Positions 8,677-15,578 of a DNA stretch of 16,154 nucleotides are shown here, piece after piece; positions within the stretch are counted from its first letter, which is position 1; each line of letters opens with the position of its first letter. Below the pieces are notes generated by a model. The model was not told the origin of the DNA, did no database searches, and worked only from the letters and a program-made list of their open reading frames with translations. Position numbers and translations under genes: made by a program. Source of the stretch: an uncultured Methylophaga sp. (GTDB lineage: Bacteria; Pseudomonadota; Gammaproteobacteria; Nitrosococcales; Methylophagaceae). The stretch spans positions 1-16,154 of the forward strand of contig CANRLD010000015.1 of the NCBI GenBank assembly GCA_947631375.1, written 5' to 3'.

Positions 8677-8692
8677 CGCAGGTTATATGCCA
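8677..8692 (-). promoter_or_regulatory. Sigma-54 (RpoN) promoter for porin-glnK-amtB
   Basis: The minus strand reads TGGCATATAACCTGCG. The -24 element TGGCAT and the -12 element CTGC fit the consensus TGGCAYR-N4-YTGCW, with the required GG and GC exactly ten bases apart; only the last base deviates. The predicted start is near 8666, giving a leader of about 79 bases before the porin ATG. NtrC-like sites lie at the expected distance upstream, which raises confidence well above that of the motif alone. Confidence 0.75.
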
Positions 8693-8756
8693 TGTTTTGA
8701 AAGTTAATATAAAACAGTGTGTTACATTGTTTTTGGTGGTGTTTTAAGTATAGGAA

Positions 8757-8773
8757 AGCCTTATTTTGGTGCG
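8757..8773. promoter_or_regulatory. NtrC-like enhancer site, promoter-proximal
   Basis: AGCCTTATTTTGGTGCG compares with the NtrC 17-mer TGCACYANNNTGGTGCA. The right half TGGTGC is perfect; the left half keeps four of seven bases. Its centre (8765) is about 99 bases upstream of the predicted sigma-54 start. It is weaker than the distal site, and support comes mainly from the spacing. Confidence 0.5.
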
Positions 8774-8788
8774 CTGGAGAAAGCGTGA

Positions 8789-8805
8789 TGCCCAACGTTG
8801 GTGCA
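8789..8805. promoter_or_regulatory. NtrC-like enhancer site, distal (strong)
   Basis: TGCCCAACGTTGGTGCA matches the NtrC consensus TGCACYANNNTGGTGCA at all seven right-half positions and five of seven left-half positions. Its centre (8797) is about 131 bases upstream of the predicted sigma-54 start and 32 bases from the proximal site. In E. coli glnA the two strong NtrC sites are also 32 bases apart, at about -108 and -140. It lies 70 bases before the divergent lgt gene, so it could affect that gene too. Confidence 0.68.
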
Positions 8806-8839
8806 AATGCGATTTAATGAACATTATTCGATGGCTTGT

Positions 8840-8845
8840 TATGAT
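8840..8845 (+). promoter_or_regulatory. Possible -10 element for lgt
   Basis: TATGAT on the plus strand, 29 bases before the lgt ATG, would give a leader of about 23 bases that includes the GAGG ribosome site at 8864-8867. No good -35 hexamer lies 16-18 bases upstream, so the call is weak. Confidence 0.25.
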
Positions 8846-8874
8846 GCCTGCACCCAAAAATATGAGGCCAGCTT

Positions 8875-9681
8875 ATGATTTACCCACAAATTGATCCCGT
8901 TGCTATCCAACTTGGGCCATTGGCAATTCACTGGTATGGCCTGATGTATTTATTCGGCTTTGTCGCTGCCTGGCTATTAGCGCGCTGGAGAGCAGAGCTG
9001 CATGGCTGGGAAAAATCCCAGGTAGAGGATTTGCTGTTTTACGGTGCGATAGGGGTGATTCTTGGTGGCAGACTCGGCTATGCCTTGTTTTATGATTTGC
9101 CCAATGTGCTGCAAAACCCGTTGACACTCTTTAAAGTCTGGCAAGGTGGCATGTCCTTTCATGGCGGTTTGCTGGGTGTGTTGGTGGCAATCTGGTTGTT
9201 TGGCCGCAAGAGCGGAAAAGCCTTTTTTACAATCAGTGATTTTATTGCGCCTATGGTGCCGTTAGGTCTGTTTTTTGGCCGGATCGGTAATTTCATCAAC
9301 GGCGAATTATGGGGTAGAGCCTCAGAGGTACCGTGGGCCATGGTTTTCCCCACTGGTGGTGCAGTGGCTCGCCATCCCTCACAGCTTTATCAGGCAATGC
9401 TGGAAGGCTTATTACTGTTTGTTATTTTATGGTGGTTTTCGGCAAAAATACGGCCACGGGCAGCAGTGTCAGGCGCTTTTCTTTTTGGGTATGGCTGCTT
9501 TCGTTTTATCGCGGAGTTTTTCCGGGTACCGGATCCGCAATACGGCTATCTGGCCTTTGACTGGTTTACCATGGGGCAACTGTTATGCACACCGATGATT
9601 GTGGCCGGTGTTGCCATGACTATCTGGGCGTACCAACACGCTGAACCTGGGACCTTCCAGGCAAAAAAAGCCAATAAATGA
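8875..9681 (+). CDS. lgt: Prolipoprotein diacylglyceryl transferase
   Basis: Inner-membrane enzyme, 268 residues, that moves a diacylglyceryl group from phosphatidylglycerol to the lipobox cysteine of pre-lipoproteins, the first step of lipoprotein maturation. The Lgt signature GRIGNFINGELWGR is at 135-148; Arg136 corresponds to the essential E. coli Arg143. His96 in MSFHGG corresponds to the conserved His103, and Tyr21 in HWYG to the conserved N-terminal Tyr. About seven hydrophobic segments are visible, and the protein ends in a short basic tail (QAKKANK). A GAGG ribosome site lies 7 bases before the ATG. It is transcribed away from the porin gene. mnmG follows after 74 bases; the two processes are unrelated, so this is probably only adjacency. 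I see no terminator in the 74-base gap. Confidence 0.96.
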   Translation: MIYPQIDPVAIQLGPLAIHWYGLMYLFGFVAAWLLARWRAELHGWEKSQVEDLLFYGAIGVILGGRLGYALFYDLPNVLQNPLTLFKVWQGGMSFHGGLLGVLVAIWLFGRKSGKAFFTISDFIAPMVPLGLFFGRIGNFINGELWGRASEVPWAMVFPTGGAVARHPSQLYQAMLEGLLLFVILWWFSAKIRPRAAVSGAFLFGYGCFRFIAEFFRVPDPQYGYLAFDWFTMGQLLCTPMIVAGVAMTIWAYQHAEPGTFQAKKANK

Positions 9682-9755
9682 TTGAATTTTAGGCAAAGAT
9701 TAGCAGCGCCATGTTAAAATTTCTCGTCTTTAACAGGTTTTTCCGCGGGTGAGTT

Positions 9756-11639
9756 ATGCAGTTTCAGGATCAATATGACGTGATTGTGGTAGGAGGCGGA
9801 CATGCCGGTACCGAAGCTGCATTAGCCGCTGCCCGGCAAGGTGTGAAGACACTGCTGCTGACACAAAATATCGAAACTCTGGGGCAGATGAGCTGTAATC
9901 CGGCGATCGGCGGAATTGGCAAAGGACACCTGGTCAAAGAAATTGATGCGCTGGGCGGCATTATGGCGCAAGCCACTGATCGCGCTGGCATCCAGTTTCG
10001 CATGTTGAATTCAAGTAAAGGCCCGGCTGTCAGAGCGACGCGCGCCCAGGCAGATCGCATTCGTTACAAGGCTGCCGTCCGCGCGGCACTGGAATCACAG
10101 CCGAATCTGTTTTTATTTCAGCAAGCAGTAGATGATTTAATTGTCGAAAATCACCGGGTCACGGGCGTAGTGACGCAATCCGGTTTACGGTTTATGGGCA
10201 AAAGGGTTGTGCTGACGGTTGGCACCTTCCTCGGCGGCGTGATTCACATCGGTTTGCAACATCATCAAGGTGGTCGGGCTGGCGATCCCGCTTCTATCGC
10301 GCTGGCAGAACGGTTACGTGCCTTGCCATTTCGGGTGGATCGGTTAAAAACGGGGACCCCACCAAGGATCGCCAGCAGCAGTATTGATTATTCACAACTG
10401 GCGGAGCAGTTAGGAGATGATCCGACACCGGTATTTTCATTTTTGGGCAAGCGAGAGCATCACCCTGCGCAGATAGCTTGTTTTATTACTCATACCAATG
10501 AAAAAACCCATGAAGTGATCCGTAACAATCTGGATCGTTCGCCAATGTACAGCGGCGAGATTGAGGGCATCGGTCCCCGTTATTGTCCATCAATAGAGGA
10601 CAAGGTGGTGCGGTTTGCGGATCGCACTTCACATCAGGTATTTCTTGAACCGGAAGGACTTGACTGTGACGAAATCTATCCCAACGGTGTTTCGACCAGT
10701 TTGCCGTTTGATGTGCAATACGAAATTGTCCGCTCGTTGAAAGGCCTTGAAAATGCCCACATCACCCGGCCGGGCTATGCAATCGAGTATGACTTTTTTG
10801 ATCCCCGCGACTTAACACCGTGGCTGGAAACCAAACATATGCCTGGGTTGTTTTTTGCCGGACAGATTAATGGCACCACCGGTTATGAAGAGGCTGCTGC
10901 GCAAGGCCTGATTGCTGGGCTGAATGCCGGTTTGCAGGTACGCGAACTGGAGCCATGGTATCCAAGACGTGATGAAGCCTATATCGGGGTGATGATCGAT
11001 GATTTGATAACCTCTGGCACCAAAGAGCCGTATCGTATGTTTACCAGCCGGGCAGAGTACCGCTTGATGTTGCGTGAAGATAACGCCGATACTCGTTTAA
11101 CCCCGATAGGGCGACAACTAGGTATTGTTGATGATCAGCGCTGGGCAGTATTCAGTGCCAAAATGGAAGCGATTGAAACTGAAAATGCCCGTTTGCAGGC
11201 AATTCGTCTGGTGCCTGAAAAGATGGAGACGGATCGCACGGTGGCAGTGCTTGGTGAGCCATTGGCTAAAACCAGTACCGCGTTAGACTTGTTGCGGCGT
11301 CCTCAAGTTGATTATCAAGGCCTGATGACCTTGTTGAATGAAGAACAATCGGTTGCTGATGATGTTGCCGAGCAGGTGATGATTCAAGTGAAGTACGCGG
11401 GCTATATTGATCGCCAGCGACATGAGGTTAATCGCTTGCAGCGGCATGAAAACACGTTGCTGCCTGATGATTTGGATTATCAGAATGTCAGGGGCTTGTC
11501 GAACGAAGTGCGGGAAAAGCTGCAAAATGTCCGACCTAAAAGTTTAGGGCAGGCGGCACGGATTTCGGGGGTAACGCCAGCAGCGGTCTCACTGTTATTA
11601 GTGCATCTCAAACGCTTCGGCTGGAGTGAAGCGAGCTGA
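9756..11639 (+). CDS. mnmG: tRNA uridine-5-carboxymethylaminomethyl(34) synthesis enzyme MnmG (GidA)
   Basis: FAD-dependent enzyme that with MnmE (not in the window) builds the 5-carboxymethylaminomethyl group on uridine 34 of several tRNAs, using methylene-tetrahydrofolate. Length is 627 residues, close to the E. coli 629. The FAD-binding GGGHAG is at 13-18. The first family signature GQMSCNPAIGGIGKGH (43-58) carries Cys47, and the second conserved Cys is Cys277 (GPRYCPSIEDK), the same number as in E. coli. ATRAQADR and FAGQINGTTGYEEAAAQG are further landmarks. The helical C-terminal domain that contacts MnmE and tRNA is intact, ending LLLVHLKRFG. A GGGTGAG sequence shortly before the ATG may be the ribosome site. 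The stop overlaps the rsmG start by one base (TGATG), so translation is probably coupled. Confidence 0.97.
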   Translation: MQFQDQYDVIVVGGGHAGTEAALAAARQGVKTLLLTQNIETLGQMSCNPAIGGIGKGHLVKEIDALGGIMAQATDRAGIQFRMLNSSKGPAVRATRAQADRIRYKAAVRAALESQPNLFLFQQAVDDLIVENHRVTGVVTQSGLRFMGKRVVLTVGTFLGGVIHIGLQHHQGGRAGDPASIALAERLRALPFRVDRLKTGTPPRIASSSIDYSQLAEQLGDDPTPVFSFLGKREHHPAQIACFITHTNEKTHEVIRNNLDRSPMYSGEIEGIGPRYCPSIEDKVVRFADRTSHQVFLEPEGLDCDEIYPNGVSTSLPFDVQYEIVRSLKGLENAHITRPGYAIEYDFFDPRDLTPWLETKHMPGLFFAGQINGTTGYEEAAAQGLIAGLNAGLQVRELEPWYPRRDEAYIGVMIDDLITSGTKEPYRMFTSRAEYRLMLREDNADTRLTPIGRQLGIVDDQRWAVFSAKMEAIETENARLQAIRLVPEKMETDRTVAVLGEPLAKTSTALDLLRRPQVDYQGLMTLLNEEQSVADDVAEQVMIQVKYAGYIDRQRHEVNRLQRHENTLLPDDLDYQNVRGLSNEVREKLQNVRPKSLGQAARISGVTPAAVSLLLVHLKRFGWSEAS

Positions 11640-12265
11640 TGAACGAGGATCTCAGGGCGCAGCTGGATGCCGGCTGCGCCGAGCTTCAATTGACGCTTGG
11701 TGACGAGCAGAAACAACAGTTGCTAAATTATCTGGCACTGCTGCATAAGTGGAACAAGGTGTATAACCTGACTTCGGTGCGCGATCCGCAGCTGATGCTG
11801 ACGCGGCATATCTTGGATAGTCTGTCGCTATTTCCCTACCTTGATTGTAAGAGCTTGCTGGATGTCGGTAGTGGCGCGGGGTTGCCAGGCATTCCTGTTG
11901 CCATCGGTTTTCCGCAAATGGCAGTGACGTTGCTCGATAGCAATATCAAAAAAACGCGGTTTTTACAGCAAGTCAAAGCCGAGCTGAAATTGAATAACGT
12001 GACGGTAGTGCATGGAAGAGTCGAACAGCTTGACTTGCCAAGGTTTGAAACGGTCACGGCACGTGCTTTTGCCACAATCGCCGAGATTATTGATTTAGCG
12101 GCAAGACACTGCGATGATGCGGGCAGTATGGTGTTAATGAAAGGCGTTTACCCGGAACAGGAATTGGCGGAGATTGGCGACGGTTTTAAAGTGAAGGATG
12201 TTGTGGCGTTAAGCGTTCCGGGAGAGCAGGCAGAAAGACATCTGGTAAGACTGATTAAGGATTAG
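11639..12265 (+). CDS. rsmG: 16S rRNA (guanine(527)-N7)-methyltransferase RsmG (GidB)
   Basis: SAM-dependent methyltransferase, 208 residues, that makes m7G527 in 16S rRNA. Loss of it gives low-level streptomycin resistance in other bacteria. The SAM-binding loop LLDVGSGAGLPGIP surrounds Asp75-Gly84. Conserved family stretches are LLHKWNKVYNLTSV, TRHILDSL, the DSNIKKTRFL segment after the SAM loop, and TARAFA at the substrate side. It starts inside the mnmG stop (TGATG), with no separate promoter visible, and ends 6 bases before parA. The parA ribosome site AAGGA lies within its last codons, so these genes form one tight unit. Confidence 0.96.
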   Translation: MNEDLRAQLDAGCAELQLTLGDEQKQQLLNYLALLHKWNKVYNLTSVRDPQLMLTRHILDSLSLFPYLDCKSLLDVGSGAGLPGIPVAIGFPQMAVTLLDSNIKKTRFLQQVKAELKLNNVTVVHGRVEQLDLPRFETVTARAFATIAEIIDLAARHCDDAGSMVLMKGVYPEQELAEIGDGFKVKDVVALSVPGEQAERHLVRLIKD

Positions 12266-12271
12266 CCATCA

Positions 12272-13054
12272 GTGGGAAATATATATGCGGTTACCAACCA
12301 GAAAGGTGGGGTTGGTAAAACAACGACCACAGTGAATCTGGCAGCGTCACTTGCCGACTACGGCAAAAAAGTATTGATGATTGATCTGGATCCTCAAGGG
12401 AATGCGACCACCGGCTGCGGGGTGGATAAAGAAGCGATTGAAATCAGCTGTTATGAAGTCATTATGGCGCAAGCAAAAGCCAGCGACGCCATTACTCGAC
12501 CAGAAGGCCTGGGCTTTGATGTGATGCCCACCAACGCTAATCTGACGGCTGCAGAAGTTGAGCTTCTGGATATCAAACTGCGGGAACATCGCCTTAGGCT
12601 GGCGCTGGAATCCAGCAAGGAAAAGTATGACTTTATCTTGATTGACTGCCCGCCATCATTAAGCATGCTGACGGTGAATGCACTGGTTGCCGCCAAAGGC
12701 GTATTGATACCTATTCAGTGTGAATACTATGCTCTGGAAGGATTAACCTCATTGCTGCGGACAATCGAGCGGGTCAAGCAACGCGCCAACCCGACCTTAG
12801 AGATTACCGGAATGGTTCGCACGATGTTTGATGCCCGAAATAATCTGGCGAATCAGGTTTCCCGCCAATTGATCAATCATTTTCAGGGCAAGGTGTTCCA
12901 CTCGATTATTCCACGTAACGTTCGTTTGGCGGAAGCGCCCAGCCACGGGGTGCCTGTGTTAAATTATGACCGGGCTTCGCGAGGCTCTATTGCATATATG
13001 GCGCTGGCCAGTGAATTGATGCGACGCGATAAAAAGGCAACAACCGAGAGTTAA
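12272..13054 (+). CDS. parA: Chromosome-partition ATPase ParA (Soj), GTG start
   Basis: Deviant Walker ATPase, 260 residues, that acts with ParB-parS to move origin regions apart on the nucleoid. The deviant Walker A box KGGVGKTT is at 11-18, Walker A' DLDPQGN has Asp40, and Walker B is FILIDCPPS. It begins at GTG: the protein reads MGNIYAVTNQKGGVGKTT, the usual Soj N-terminus, and there is no in-frame ATG before the P-loop (the ATG at 12285 is in another frame). AAGGA at 12257-12261, inside rsmG, can serve as ribosome site. The short N-terminus lacks the extra helix-turn-helix of plasmid type Ia ParA, which fits a chromosomal protein. parB follows after 16 bases. Confidence 0.96.
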   Translation: MGNIYAVTNQKGGVGKTTTTVNLAASLADYGKKVLMIDLDPQGNATTGCGVDKEAIEISCYEVIMAQAKASDAITRPEGLGFDVMPTNANLTAAEVELLDIKLREHRLRLALESSKEKYDFILIDCPPSLSMLTVNALVAAKGVLIPIQCEYYALEGLTSLLRTIERVKQRANPTLEITGMVRTMFDARNNLANQVSRQLINHFQGKVFHSIIPRNVRLAEAPSHGVPVLNYDRASRGSIAYMALASELMRRDKKATTES

Positions 13055-13070
13055 TACAGGTACTGCTAGC

Positions 13071-13931
13071 ATGGTGAGTAAAAAAAGAGGGTTAGGCAGA
13101 GGGCTCGATGCGCTGTTGGGTGACATTTCCCAGGATGAAAGCAGTCTGAACGATAGTCTGCAACATTTCCCGCTGGATATGATCCAGCCAGGCAAATATC
13201 AGCCGCGAATGGATATGTCACAGGAGTCTCTGGAAGAGCTTGCCGACTCTATTCGTGCCCAGGGACTGGTTCAGCCCATCGTTGTCCGGCCAGTCGAAAG
13301 TGGACATTACGAAATTATTGCCGGCGAACGTCGCTGGCGGGCATCGAAACTGGCAGGGCTGGAAAGTGTGCCTGTATTGATTAAAGAAGTCTCGGATCGT
13401 AGCGCTATCGCTATGGCGTTGATAGAAAATATCCAGCGGGAAAATCTTAACCCGATGGAAGAAGCCAATGCCTTGCACCGGTTGCGAGAAGAGTTTGAAT
13501 TGACGCATCAGCAAACAGCGGATGCAGTAGGAAAATCACGCGCAACGATCACCAACCTGCTGCGATTACGTAATCTCAACGATGACGTGAAGAAATTGCT
13601 GGAAAACTGTGATCTGGAAATGGGGCATGCTCGTGCTTTGTTAGCGTTGGAGGGTGAGAGCCAGTCATCAGCGGCATTACAGATAGTCGAAAAAAGCCTG
13701 TCAGTACGTGAGACAGAACAATTGGTTCGTCGATTATTGAAGCCTGCCAGCGCGGCACAGCCACCAGTCATACCGGCAATGGACGAAATCCACGAAATCG
13801 AACAGCGCATAGCTGACAAGCTGGGAGATCGCTTCAGCATAAAACACCGTGCGAATGGCAAAGGCAAGCTGGTGTTTGATTATGCCAATGTGGACGAGCT
13901 GAAGCGATTAATCAGCCAGATCGGTGTGTAG
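13071..13931 (+). CDS. parB: Chromosome-partition protein ParB (Spo0J)
   Basis: CTP-dependent DNA clamp that loads at parS sites and stimulates ParA, 286 residues. Visible parts in order: the N-terminal ParA-contact motif KKRGLGRGLDALLG; the ParB/Srx CTP-binding domain with QPIVVRP and the GERRWRASKLAG motif (Gly85-Arg88 onward); ENIQRENLNPMEEA; a helix-turn-helix for parS at about 144-169 (LTHQQTADAVGKSRATITNL); and a C-terminal dimer domain. The ATG is 16 bases after the parA stop, with only a weak ACAGG ribosome site. GTG is the second codon and a possible alternative start. A T-run (13932-13938) directly follows the stop, but no strong hairpin precedes it. Confidence 0.96.
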   Translation: MVSKKRGLGRGLDALLGDISQDESSLNDSLQHFPLDMIQPGKYQPRMDMSQESLEELADSIRAQGLVQPIVVRPVESGHYEIIAGERRWRASKLAGLESVPVLIKEVSDRSAIAMALIENIQRENLNPMEEANALHRLREEFELTHQQTADAVGKSRATITNLLRLRNLNDDVKKLLENCDLEMGHARALLALEGESQSSAALQIVEKSLSVRETEQLVRRLLKPASAAQPPVIPAMDEIHEIEQRIADKLGDRFSIKHRANGKGKLVFDYANVDELKRLISQIGV

Positions 13932-14161
13932 TTTTTTTGTCTGCAACCTCCCTGTAATGCTTTTTGTTTATATTGCGTCAAAGTTGTGTATCTTTGACGA
14001 TGTCGCGACGCTGCGAATGTGGCTGAAGGGAGAAACTCCCGATAAAAAAGCAACAAAAAACAACAGGCTGAGCGGAGTGTTTCACACAGGGAAATATTGA
14101 CAGTCAGCTTTCTCAGAGAATGACGATCATCAACCCTTAACAAAATTAAGCCACTTAGTCG
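13932..14161. other. Gene-free spacer between parB and the atp promoter, rich in small palindromes
   Basis: No open frame here looks like a gene. The stretch holds an 8-pair stem CGTCAAAG / CTTTGACG (13976-13983 with 13992-13999), the self-complementary GTCGCGAC (14002-14009), a GGGAG-AAA-CTCCC hairpin (14028-14040), and two A6 tracts (14044-14049 and 14055-14060) one helical turn apart, which usually bend DNA. None of the hairpins is followed by a T-run on the plus strand, so they are not standard terminators. No DnaA-box cluster or complete parS was seen. Function unknown. Confidence 0.55.
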
Positions 14162-14191
14162 TTGACCATATAAAGGGTTGGTCTATATAAT
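14162..14191 (+). promoter_or_regulatory. Sigma-70 promoter of the atp genes
   Basis: TTGACC (14162-14167) and a perfect TATAAT (14186-14191) are 18 bases apart. The predicted start is near 14198, just before atpI, where a promoter for the ATP-synthase operon is expected. An 8-base inverted repeat (CAACCCTT at 14131-14138, AAGGGTTG at 14173-14180) has one arm in the spacer between -35 and -10, a possible operator. Confidence 0.75.
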
Positions 14192-14235
14192 CCCTTGGTT
14201 TGCTTATGGCAAAATTAAGATCCAGCGGATACACG

Positions 14236-14610
14236 ATGGAGCAACTAACCAGAGTTAAGCCGGTAAATCAGCTGCTAAAAACGCAGTTTATAGCACTGAT
14301 AGGCATCGTGGCTTGTGTCTCATGGTTGCACGGCAAGGATGTTTCTCTCGCCGTATGCTTCGGAGGCATGATTAGTGTCGCCAATACAGTGTTGCTGAAA
14401 TGGCATTTACTGAGGACAGTCTTAAGAGCTGGCGCCGATCCGGAAAAAAATCTCGGTGGCATATATAGAGGTATTGCACAGCGATGGTATCTCACCATAG
14501 CTATGTTTGCAGTAGGGTTTGCGGTGCTTGAGCTTCGCCCGTTACCATTACTGCTTGGCTTTGCAGCAATGCAGCTAATTTTATTTATTGGATATTTAAG
14601 ACAGGCTTGA
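14236..14610 (+). CDS. atpI: ATP synthase protein I (AtpI)
   Basis: Small membrane protein of the atp operon that in related bacteria assists assembly of the c-ring or complex; it is usually not essential. From this ATG it has 124 residues, near the E. coli 126-130, with four hydrophobic helices: FIALIGIVACVSWL, LAVCFGGMISVANTVLL, WYLTIAMFAVGFAVL and LLLGFAAMQLILFIGYL. I prefer the ATG at 14236 because AGCGGA lies about 7 bases before it and it leaves a normal leader of about 38 bases from the predicted promoter. An in-frame ATG at 14206 would add ten residues but leaves only about 8 leader bases and no ribosome site. The protein is poorly conserved, so the call rests on length, topology and its place before atpB. 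Confidence 0.88.
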   Translation: MEQLTRVKPVNQLLKTQFIALIGIVACVSWLHGKDVSLAVCFGGMISVANTVLLKWHLLRTVLRAGADPEKNLGGIYRGIAQRWYLTIAMFAVGFAVLELRPLPLLLGFAAMQLILFIGYLRQA

Positions 14611-14618
14611 GATACACC

Positions 14619-15518
14619 ATGGCAGAAGAGCTAACAATATCATCACACATCAAGCATCACCTACAGAATCTGGCTTTCGGCCAAAAGCATGTAGAAGTCA
14701 CGCCAGGTGTGTGGGAACCAACGGGTGAATGGGGCTTTGCCATGTCAGCCGGCGAAGCAGCACAAATGGGCTTCTGGTCGATACACGTTGATACCATGTT
14801 CATGTCGATAATGCTTGGCCTGGTCATGATGTGGTTCTTCCGCAGCGTCGCCAAAAAGGTTTCTGCCGGGATTCCCACGCCGATGCAAAACTTTGCTGAA
14901 GTACTGATTGAGTTTATTGACAACACGGTTCGAGGTTCGTTTGCTGGCGGCAAAACCAGCTTTGTAGCACCACTCGCCCTGACCATTTTTGTCTGGGTCT
15001 TCCTGATGAACTTGATGGATTTGGTGCCCGTCGATATTTTCCCGCAAATCGCTGCACATACTGGATCTTTCCTCTTCGGCGTCGAGCCGCACGATGTATA
15101 TTTCAAAATTGTACCAACCACCGATGTCAACGCCTCAATTGGTATGGCGTTAACGGTGTTTTTACTGATTCTCTACTTTAGTATCAAGATTAAAGGCCTG
15201 GGTGGCTTCTTCGGCGAATTAGCCTTCCAGCCGTTTGGCAAGAAACTGGTGCCATTCAACTTTGTGTTGGAAGTGGTGACGCTGCTGGCAAAACCCTTCT
15301 CTCTGGCAATGCGGTTATTCGGTAACCTTTACGCCGGTGAAATAATCTTTATCCTGATCGCCACGATGTACGGTGCCGGTCTGGCTATTGGCTCATTAGG
15401 TGCAGTGTTACAGATTGCCTGGGCAATTTTCCATATCCTTATTATCATCTTGCAGGCCTATATTTTTATGGTGCTGACCGTTGTATATCTGGATATGGCA
15501 CATCAGGAACATCACTGA
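14619..15518 (+). CDS. atpB: ATP synthase F0 subunit a
   Basis: Subunit a of the proton-driven ATP synthase, an inner-membrane protein that forms the two proton half-channels beside the c-ring. Length is 299 residues from the ATG at 14619; the open frame begins at a TTG at 14607, but MAEELTISSHIKHHL is the usual kind of N-terminus. The essential Arg is Arg232 in SLAMRLFGNLYAGE (E. coli Arg210). The conserved APLALTIFVWVFLMNLMDL and IFHILIIILQAYIFMVLTVVY helices are present, the latter with the conserved Gln. Helix-forming segments span the whole protein. It is longer than the E. coli protein (271), with extra residues around 30-45 and in the periplasmic segment near HTGSFLFGVEPHDV. The ATG is 8 bases after the atpI stop. 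Confidence 0.96.
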   Translation: MAEELTISSHIKHHLQNLAFGQKHVEVTPGVWEPTGEWGFAMSAGEAAQMGFWSIHVDTMFMSIMLGLVMMWFFRSVAKKVSAGIPTPMQNFAEVLIEFIDNTVRGSFAGGKTSFVAPLALTIFVWVFLMNLMDLVPVDIFPQIAAHTGSFLFGVEPHDVYFKIVPTTDVNASIGMALTVFLLILYFSIKIKGLGGFFGELAFQPFGKKLVPFNFVLEVVTLLAKPFSLAMRLFGNLYAGEIIFILIATMYGAGLAIGSLGAVLQIAWAIFHILIIILQAYIFMVLTVVYLDMAHQEHH

Positions 15519-15578
15519 TTTTTTGAGTGGTTTTTTAGTTTTACTTTTTATTTATCAAAGAAGTTTTAGGAGAACGAA
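15519..15578 (+). promoter_or_regulatory. U-rich, unstructured leader with strong ribosome site for atpE
   Basis: The 60 bases before atpE are almost all A and T with long T stretches, show no stable hairpin, and end in AGGAG (15568-15572), 6 bases before the ATG. In E. coli a U/A-rich leader before atpE boosts translation so that enough c subunits are made for the ring. This stretch resembles it in composition; a function is inferred. Confidence 0.5.

Noticed and set aside
8661..8680. A second sigma-54-like element TGCGATAGCTGTTGCA on the minus strand just inside the chosen promoter.
   Set aside because: It has a good TTGCA but lacks the essential GG of the -24 element, and it overlaps the better match.
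9682..9755. Promoter for mnmG with TAAAAT at 9715-9720.
   Set aside because: No acceptable -35 hexamer at 16-18 bases, so I did not list it; read-through from lgt is equally possible.
13920..13940. Terminator directly after parB.
   Set aside because: There is a run of seven T after the stop codon but no stable hairpin before it.
14078..14093. Possible parS site: TGTTTCAC followed by ACAGGGAA, close to parB.
   Set aside because: Only the left half matches TGTTTCACGTGAAACA; the right half is almost unmatched. An 8-base match is expected by chance about once in every two windows this size when both strands are counted.
13880..14143. Minus-strand 87-codon open frame across the end of parB and the spacer.
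   Set aside because: It overlaps parB, has no recognisable domain, and lies over the palindromes. It looks like a chance frame.
13932..14199. Replication origin near parAB and the atp genes.
   Set aside because: No cluster of TTATCCACA-type DnaA boxes and no AT-rich 13-mer array seen in this spacer or before mnmG. The single TTATCCATA near 6461 is inside amtB and isolated.
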